From positions 399,551 through 463,550 of the forward strand of contig MU130497.1 in the NCBI GenBank assembly GCA_015039465.1: DNA of 64,000 nt, given 5' to 3'. Position numbers and translations under genes: made by a program. This document shows, piece by piece, positions 56,820-64,000 of this stretch (within the stretch, counting starts at the first letter, position 1; the number at the start of each line of letters is the position of its first letter). The notes under the pieces are model-generated. The model was not told the origin of the DNA, did no database searches, and was given only the letters and a program-made list of their open reading frames with translations. Origin of the DNA: Phlegmacium glaucopus (Eukaryota > Basidiomycota > Agaricomycetes > Agaricales > Cortinariaceae).

Positions 56820-57577
56820 TCAGTTGTTGAACCAAACAAACGTCGAGAAAATCTCTGGAGTAAGTAGACTACGAATTTGAAAATGAGAGAGTTGTAAAGA
56901 CGTTTTCAGACCAAATCCACTGACAAGAATCGGTTGTTTGTCCGACCCTGGTCCTAAACCGAAACAACTGCACCAATGATGAAAGTAAATCCATAAACGC
57001 ACTTCAGCCGCCCGGCACGTTGGTGCTAACATCCTATTTCCTTCAATGTACTAGTTCTAAACCTGTCCTTGTCCAAGACATTTGCAAGGGCCTCCATTGA
57101 GCCTTCAGCGAGTTGTTGTCGAGCCACCACATCAAATTGCATTCCAGCTCGATTATTTCAACCTTATTGTCGGTGTCGGCAGATACCTGAACTAATATAT
57201 GCAATATTTCGGCGAAATGGCCCCCAGGCTGGAATGGAACTTGCGAAAACTGATGATAAATTTCAGACAGCGTACTTGTTAATGTCGATTAGGACTGAGG
57301 ATGAGCAGAACAAAAACCAGATTCAAGCGTGGGAGTGATAGCGAGATTGGGCCAAGCAACTTGAATGAGAAATGACGGCGATGGTATGCCGCGCAGATGC
57401 AACCCACGTAGTTCTGACGAGACACCATTGGAATCGACGTCTACGCAAGACAGTGAGATGCGTCAGTCCGAGAGGAGTTGGAAATCTACGAAATAAATTC
57501 GCGGCTTGAAGCTTGAAGAGTGGGGTAAGGCTTATTTGTTCCGGTAACTTGCACGTGACAAACGCGTCTCTCTTCAT
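56820..57577 (-). pseudogene. unrecognised minus-strand gene or gene remnant
   Basis: A first exon may run from an ATG at 57,575-57,577 (MKRDAFVTCKLPEQ ...). A later segment reads LTSTLSEIYHQFSQVPFQPG then GHFAEILHILVQ, with LECNLMWWLDNNSLKAQWRP after a possible short intron. It lies head-to-head with the RING/RRM gene, 84 bp between ATGs. The downstream part has several stops. Family not recognised. Confidence 0.35.
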
Positions 57578-57661
57578 GTGACGTGATGGAGCGCGTTGGG
57601 GCTTTTCTTTGTCACGGTTGAATTAACGTCACAGCGTCTCTTGGTTCTTGTTTCTGACGGG

Positions 57662-60600
57662 ATGTCGTTCTCTGTCCCGACGTCGCCTGCCATGTCCCGC
57701 TCAACAAAAGCGCAGCCAGTCACTCCTCAGCGTTTGCCCCGACAGCAGCCCCGTTCTCAGATATTGTACAGGTCACCCCTTACACCCTCAACAAGTCCCT
57801 ATACACCCCTTAGTCTGCGTTCAATAGACTCGACAGGCTCGTCAACTTTGACGACACCGGATAATATTGCAATTAACGTGAAAAAACGCCTCAATTTCTC
57901 CTCTGTTTCACCCGATGGGGGACGTAACTTAACCTCATCTAAAGATAAGAGCCTTGCAGACATCGCAGACAATTGGAGGTCTCGTGCAAACGAGAATGGA
58001 ATCAAAGTTTCGTTCTCAAATGATGATTCTAACTATCAGGCGGACAGTTGTGAGCGCATATATTTGCTCATGTGCCGTTTCATTGACTAACAATGCGCAT
58101 ATAGCTAGTGATATGTCCATCTCTGATGTCGCCAATGACTCTAGCGTTCTCTCAACAGAACAAGGTATAATTTTTTTTTGTCAAAATTTGCTGCATATAT
58201 GCTGACCTTAGTCTAGCCCTTCTTTCAGCACCAGCTCTCTCAAATCATCGACGACACTATAGTGTTCCAATCACTGGGAGGCCAAGAGCTCAGTCCAATG
58301 TCTCTATGCCCACCTCGCGAACGCAACCCTTTTCGCCTATAACTACACGCTCCGCTGGTCGTCTGCCGCAGACGATATCCCCTCTGCAACCTCGCCGCAA
58401 CAATTCGTCCTTCAATCACTCGGTAAACTTAATGTCCACTCCACCCCCCAATCGCGCTCTAGCTAGGCAGCTAAAGCTTAAAGGAAGTTTGACCGATCCC
58501 GCGCAACCAAGAAGGCGCGAAGCCTTTGGAGCTGTACGTTTGTCTCCTTCTCTTACTGCATTCCGTTCAGAAGCTCAAGTATTTTGTCCATTATTAAGCT
58601 TTCTATCTCATCACAAAATGTTGGACATCGAAACCCAAACATGAGCATAACATTAGAACCTGATACTTCTCTCGACTTATTTGACATTGACGAAAATGAT
58701 GAGCAAGACTACCCAGGCCCGGAACTCGAAGATTCCTTTTCTCGTAGTCTCCACGCTCACAATGCAACCACATTCGGATACCCAACCTTCAAGCCTCATC
58801 AGCATGGACATCAACCGGTTTATTCGAGCTCAGTGACTTTTGCTGATCCTTTCCAACCCATGGGGGTTGCCCATGGTCTCTCGAGCGGACATGTTCTTGG
58901 CAGCATCGCGGAAAGCGTTGAACAACATTTTCATGCAACCCGCCAGCAACCCATCTATAACCCGTTTTATCAAGACCGTCATCAGCACCCGCATGATTTC
59001 TTTTCGCAGGCCACTCGTGCTCAACCTCAATATGGCCAGAGCATGCCTCATGCGTATCCCACTCCGTCCTTCGTGCCCCTTCCTCAAGCATCTATGTTAC
59101 CATTCCACGCTGCTCCAATGCAACCCAAACCAACTCAGGAACGAGCCTTCGTTGCCCCAAGTATCCGACCGCTCACTCCTGTCATGCTTTCGGAGCAATC
59201 TGCGCCTCCTTCCGATTGTTCCGTTTGCCTTGCGCCACGCCCTTCTACCCTTGCTATCTTACAGCCTTGTAAACATCCTCTCTGTTCTGGGTGTTTAACA
59301 AGTGCGTTGAACATCGTTGGCGAAAAAGATATGCAATGCGCTGTCTGCAAACAAAGTGTCGCCGACTTTAAATTAGTAATTGGATCAACCAAAGGAGACA
59401 TAGGAGGCGCTTCTCGTGCGGACGCAGAACAGACAAGGATCGAGGCAATCAAACCGTCTCATAACGAGAAAACTGGGTCTGATATGGCAGGCAAATCGTT
59501 CATGGACCCACTTCTTTCAGTTTCTCCTGGCAGTTCGACTACTTATGATCATGAGAACTCAAGTCGTAGCGTAGGAGACCTGGACAGCGCGTTTGAGTTT
59601 GGCCTTGATTTTGGTGAACTCCGCGCTTCTACCCCCAAAATAGAGCACCAAATGCAGGATACCTGTCCATCGGCGATGACTGGCCAACGAGAGATAGTTA
59701 AAGGAGAGAATTACGTCGTCTTGAGAATTGATAATGTTCCTTGGGTAAGATCCCATTTCATTTGTTGATTTTAAGCCAGATGTTGATTGATTGACGTTTG
59801 TGGTTGTTCTACAGGATATTACCCCAACTCAGATCATTAGATGGCTTCAGCAACCGGTGGAGAGGGTTCATGTACTCCTGGATGGGAAGGGTAAGACGCT
59901 CAGTCATGCCTACGTTGAAGTTAAAGACCCTGCCATTGCTGGGGCGATCCTTAGAGGCGAGGCCCAGCCTGTGGGTCCCACCGGTAAAAAAGAGAGAGGC
60001 AGCGTGCTCGGTCGAGGACGACGAGCTCGTGGTGTCACGATAACTAGGAGCGGACAACAAGAACTGATGACCGATGTTCGTCGGCTTTCCCCTTCTTTTA
60101 TGTATGAATAAAAGCTCACAACCTCTTTCTCAATAGTTGTTCCCTCATTGGCGTGGACGTTTTGCCGGTTCCAGGCCTTCGCTTGCCGGACTTGAAGGCG
60201 ATAGAATCATTGGCGCTTTGGAAGGAGGCCTTTTGACTGAAAATGAAATTTCTGGGTTGCTGCATCTCATTCGGGAACCTGATGTCTGTCATTCGTTTCA
60301 TTCCTTCGATCGTTTTACGTGAGCTGACGATTCGTTTTGTTGACTTTCAGTCACATTTTCTGAAAGTGCCATCGCTGCCTTTCCATTCTCTCATCAGCTT
60401 GTTGACTAAGTTCCCTGTTGATGTGGATAGTCGTGTGTTTTGGTCGACAGGAATAAGGGATGCGTTGTTTGGTATGTTTTTTTCATGTTCTTGTTGCTGG
60501 AGATTGAGTTCGATTTCACCTCAACTTCTGATTTTAGATGGTGCATATAGTGAGTAGCGACTTTCCCTTGTTCACCGGTATCTTTGGCTAAAGCAGCGTC

Positions 60601-61110
60601 CTCTTTCTCAGCTGCCCTTCAGAACCTCCTGCCCCGGGTGGAGAAAGCAAAGGAGCAGTCCGCTTCTTCTGGACATCAGGAAGAGGAATTCACGATGGAA
60701 CTAGTCATCAGTCTTGTACAAAGCGCGTTAGATTGCAGAGGTAATCATTTCCAGGTCTTTACTCAAAGTCCAGCCGTTCTGACTGCCCGACAGCCTTCAC
60801 AGCACATCAAATCCGGAGCCTCGTCGAGTTCTCGGAAGCACATTTCTTACCACTGCCAGATAGCGACTTGTCTCTCCTGTCTGAATCCTCCGACTTTGTT
60901 TCACGTAGCGGATCTAGTGGACCGAAGACACCTGCTAGTTCCCAAGAATACGACAACGCTGGGTTTTATTACAACACCAACCGGCAGATGCTGAATAAGT
61001 CGCAAAATAGGAGTCACGTCGACGGTTCTCTGCAAGATCTTGCCAAGGAGTTTGGTGTTGATGCTCACGTTGTGCAGGCGTTGGTGCAACGGCTGACTGG
61101 GATGTGTTGA
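57662..61110 (+). CDS. RING finger and RRM domain protein
   Basis: Ten predicted exons: 57,662-58,049, 58,105-58,164, 58,229-58,533, 58,599-59,744, 59,815-60,075, 60,137-60,283, 60,351-60,471, 60,538-60,549, 60,594-60,740 and 60,794-61,110. They join in frame to 967 residues. The eighth exon would be only 12 bp and could be skipped without frame change. The ATG chosen is the first in the frame. Residues 1-450 are Ser/Pro-rich and probably disordered. A C3HC4 RING lies at about 458-501 (C-x2-C-x13-C-x-H-x2-C-x2-C-x14-C-x2-C). After an acidic linker comes an RRM-like segment (about 622-715) with YVVLRIDNVPW and LSHAYVEV as the two RNP-like strands. A conserved-looking C-terminal half follows. 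RING plus RRM suggests an RNA-linked E3 ubiquitin ligase, as in the Not4 arrangement, but the RING type and order of linkers differ. It is not claimed as NOT4. Confidence 0.8.
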
Positions 61111-62452
61111 AAATTTTTTTCTTTAATTCTTTTGGCCTGCCTCCGTCCCATTCACGAATTATTACGCACTCTGAAGATCTTTTTCTTTTTTCCTGATTAC
61201 TTCCATTATTACCAACCTTGCATCGCACAAATTCTGTTCCTTTTTCACGAGGACCGCGCTCTTTTTTCTCATGTCTTATTTTCTCCTTTCTCATTCCAGT
61301 CTGCCGCTGTCCTCGTCGTCCCAGCGTTCCCCTTGCACGCCACGCTATTCACACTCGCTCTCTCGTTCTGCTGTCGCCTTTCACGCAAAAGTTTTTCAAT
61401 CGTCCGCTGTGCCTTCTTGTTTTCGAAAATTCCTCCTTTCTCTCCTTAAATTGGCATGCTGGCCTGCTTTCAAAGATCACCGAAACTGCAATACCACTCA
61501 ACTCCACAATATCGCCTCTCCATTCCTGAAATCAACATCCATTATTTTCCGCATTACTTTCTTCTTCCTTAACGCACTAGTTGTGTTTATTCTGTCGTTG
61601 TCAATTTTACTTTATGTTATTCATTTAACTCTCTTTGTTAATCGTACCACAACACTCGCCTCCTGTTTACCATTTTGATATCGACTCCTCCATGCCGCTC
61701 TTGTTTTTTTTTGCCTTTCTTTATGCCTTCCGTCATGGTTTACCCTCGTTGTCCCCTCACACCATCACTATCATTGAAAGCAATAAATTACTTTTGTACA
61801 TTGTATTATTTGAAGAACTCTATGTGAGCCTTGTACCTAGATGCTGACTTGCATTTCGGTAGCTCGTACTCCAATCTCTATACGTGCATCCAACGTTCGA
61901 CGTTCAATGTTGAACCTTGTACCTTGCAAAACAATTGATTTAATAGGGTAGTATATGTACAGCAGGACAAGTGCGATCGATAAACAAGGCATTCTTTTTT
62001 ATAGCGTTGTTCCATTTGTGTTCAAATGTACGAAATATCTCTGAAAGACGAAAAGCATAGTACATGATATTAATCGCACACCTGACCACTCCCCGAGATC
62101 ATGGGGCTCAGATCGCGTTTGTTGGGATTGGGGCAAGGGGGACACAGGGCGGCTCAGACACATATGCCTATGTAATGACCATTGTCAATATAATGATACG
62201 ACGGTGTCGAAACTAGGAGAGAAGTACTTATATATGTAAATAAAACACTATCTGGAAGTGTTGTGGATCCTGACCATCTCTTTTTTGGGTAGTAAGCCCA
62301 TTCTTTTATGCCGGTAGAATTGAACTCACCAGCGGCGCTGTTTCCATGAACAACATCGATTTCTTGTTCTTATATTGCCGAGCCAAGTGATTCGGTAGTT
62401 CTTGTATTTAAATATAGAGAGACTTGATTGGTTGATGATTATTACGTAACTT
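61111..62452. other. intergenic, pyrimidine-rich, no gene recognised
   Basis: Starts with the 3' end of the RING/RRM gene. Positions about 61,150-61,740 are strongly C/T-rich on the plus strand, which creates long but unconvincing frames. No repeat element ends were found. Confidence 0.55.
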
Positions 62453-62870
62453 TCAAGCACGTGGATGATTTAGCCTGTTTTCGGATCCCCACCAACCTTG
62501 GCCACACCGAAATGGCCTCCCGTTCTTGGTTTTCTCATTTACAGCACGCTTGATATCTGCCCGGATCCACCCTCCAACTGTAGGATTTATAGCTTCTGGA
62601 TACATAGGCATTCAGAGCCCCTCATCATCAATAACGGAAATCAGGAGAACTTCAGCCACCAATTGAGTTGCCGTCACAGACATTTCTATTTGAGCAGGCA
62701 TGTCGGCCAAGCCACCTACGAGACCAAACGTATACGCTCCTGGAACACAATTGGTACGCGACAAGGTCAGGATTTTCGCCAGATTCACTGTGACTGTGGC
62801 TGAAGAGTATGATAGACGAGTTATGGCTTAATTCCAACGCCCCCTTCACCAACGCATGCCTTACCAGGCT
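62453..62870 (-). other. possible minus-strand coding segment, unassigned
   Basis: One minus-strand frame reads VNLAKILTLSRTNCVPGAYT, TFGLVGGLADMPAQIEMSV, a TGA at about 62,620, then INPTVGGWIRADIKRAVNEK, ending NHPRA and TGA at 62,453-62,455. The composition is protein-like, but the family is unknown, no start was found and an in-frame stop is present. Confidence 0.25.
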
Positions 62871-62872
62871 TA

Positions 62873-64000
62873 ATGTCTCCATCAAACTCGACCTCTAATT
62901 CGTCGAGCTCACCGCCGGAACCAGCCACTCCACCTCGCGCGCGAACTCGTTATCCTGATCTTGGCCGTGTTCCCCTACATCGAAGAGGCACCTCAAAGAC
63001 ATATGAACGTTTAGAAGATCTCCTCAAAGAAGCGGGATACAAGGAGACCCGCGTGTTTACACCAGAGACAGAGCGCTCTGACTCAGGTGATGGTACTGGA
63101 GGAAACCAGGAAAACCGTTTGAGTGTAAGGGATGGTATGGATGCTGTCGTAGGTTTCTTCGCGGGGCTTCTACCTGGCGCAATGACAAGCAAGACATCCT
63201 TGGAGCCACCTGGGAGTGGCGGTCCTGCCCAGCTAACGACTTCACTGCAAGATTATTCGCCTCCGGTCTCCCCTCTTACGACTCGCACATTGCAGAGGCA
63301 AGTTGTTGAAGTGGGATATGATCTTACTGAACCGCCCACCCCTACCACCATGACTTCGTCCATCGAAAGTTTAGGAGAGCATACCCCAAGGTCGAATCGC
63401 CACCACGACTCCAGAATTAATAACAATTCTGCTAGTACTGTTAATCCACATGCCCCTCGAACATATCACTCACAGCGTCCACCTCTACTCCACCGTACCT
63501 CGAGTCAGGTCTCTCACACCTCTCAGCAGATGCAGAAACAACCGTCTCGAAGTTCTCTGCATCATCAAGCTATACAGCACCATTCTAATATTGTCTCACC
63601 ACATCCATCACGGGCGGGCGCTTATGTCCGACATGTGCCCTCTACTTCTTCTATGCCACCGAGGCCTAATTCAACGCCTGCACATTTGAGTAAACCTACC
63701 ATCTTTGTCAACGACAGTGATAGTAGCAGTGCTCATAGTCTTCGCGGTGAAGATTCCGATCAACCTCCACTCCCCCCATCTTGGCTTGGAACTGTTGCTC
63801 GTGCAGTTCTTTTTGGTGGCAATGGAGCTTACATTGGCGGCCCATCGAATTTTATCCAGCATGAGCCGCCCAGAAGTTCTTCGTCTCTTCGACCCGCTAA
63901 AGCCCAAGTTTTGCGAACCACCCGTAGTTCTTTGTCCCAAGTGTCGTCTCGAAGATCCAAACAGCACCGACCGTCAACGAATAGAAGAAGTGGATTATCA
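62873..64000 (+). CDS. Ser/Pro-rich hypothetical protein, 5' part
   Basis: Opens at ATG 62,873 and stays open for 376 codons to the window edge with no intron needed. The N-terminus MSPSNSTSNSSSSPPEPATP is low-complexity. It is followed by a more conserved-looking block (YPDLGRVPLHRRGTSKTYER, LEDLLKEAGYKETRVFTPE) and a short hydrophobic segment AVVGFFAGLLPGAM. A long stretch rich in Ser, His, Pro and Gln follows. Near the end is a second hydrophobic segment (PPSWLGTVARAVLFGGN, GAYIGGPSNF). It then becomes Ser/Arg-rich. No catalytic motif is visible. The conserved N-terminal block looks like one shared among basidiomycete hypothetical proteins, but I cannot name it. The stop codon lies beyond the window. 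Confidence 0.7.
   Translation, partial: MSPSNSTSNSSSSPPEPATPPRARTRYPDLGRVPLHRRGTSKTYERLEDLLKEAGYKETRVFTPETERSDSGDGTGGNQENRLSVRDGMDAVVGFFAGLLPGAMTSKTSLEPPGSGGPAQLTTSLQDYSPPVSPLTTRTLQRQVVEVGYDLTEPPTPTTMTSSIESLGEHTPRSNRHHDSRINNNSASTVNPHAPRTYHSQRPPLLHRTSSQVSHTSQQMQKQPSRSSLHHQAIQHHSNIVSPHPSRAGAYVRHVPSTSSMPPRPNSTPAHLSKPTIFVNDSDSSSAHSLRGEDSDQPPLPPSWLGTVARAVLFGGNGAYIGGPSNFIQHEPPRSSSSLRPAKAQVLRTTRSSLSQVSSRRSKQHRPSTNRRSGLS

Noticed and set aside
57596..57661. Extended N-terminus for the RING/RRM protein
   Set aside because: The upstream frame begins with TTG; the first ATG is at 57,662.
61130..61850. Several overlapping Ser/Phe/Leu-rich frames
   Set aside because: They arise from a pyrimidine-rich strand; no conserved motif, and they overlap each other in different frames.
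1..64000. tRNA, rRNA or bacterial-type defence loci
   Set aside because: No cloverleaf, rRNA signature or prokaryotic operon structure was recognised; introns and gene families are fungal.

Overview
The window is nuclear DNA of a basidiomycete fungus, almost certainly an Agaricomycete. The evidence is short GT-AG introns of about 45-75 bp, a Plavaka-type transposase relic, NB-ARC/TPR genes of the fungal NLR type, and a protein family that I recognise only from mushroom genomes. No tRNA or rRNA gene was recognised.

There are two compartments. Positions 1-57,600 are repeat-rich: nested transposons, solo LTRs, minisatellites, decayed host genes, and a large duplicated block. Positions 57,600-64,000 carry normal-looking genes: a multi-exon RING/RRM protein (57,662-61,110) and the start of a Ser/Pro-rich protein that runs off the window (62,873 onward).

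The left compartment is organised around a duplicated NLR locus. Copy 1 (8,559-14,107) has an open NB-ARC gene with 2 TPR units. Copy 2 (47,536-55,355) has an almost identical gene with 20 units of 126 bp, two 1-bp insertions and a late stop. Shorter flank relics near 3.8 kb and 35 kb show that further copies once existed.

Between them lie relics of a Plavaka transposase (40,181-47,247, +), a related transposon protein (1,345-3,312, +), a hAT transposase (19,200-20,330, +), an NCS1 purine/cytosine permease (28,640-31,658, -), an uncharacterised Agaricomycete protein (36,307-39,235, -) and, beside the second NLR, a TYR1-like prephenate dehydrogenase (55,713-56,740, -). Several of these are split by transposons whose target duplications can be read exactly.

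The mobile DNA falls into clear groups. One group is short non-autonomous TIR elements, most with 8-bp target duplications. They comprise at least six families, each with its own short word repeated inside its ends. The other group is solo LTRs of several families, six with perfect 5-bp duplications, and no internal retrotransposon genes. Several elements are nested, and the uninserted empty site is often present elsewhere in the window. All family assignments are by eye; no database search was possible.
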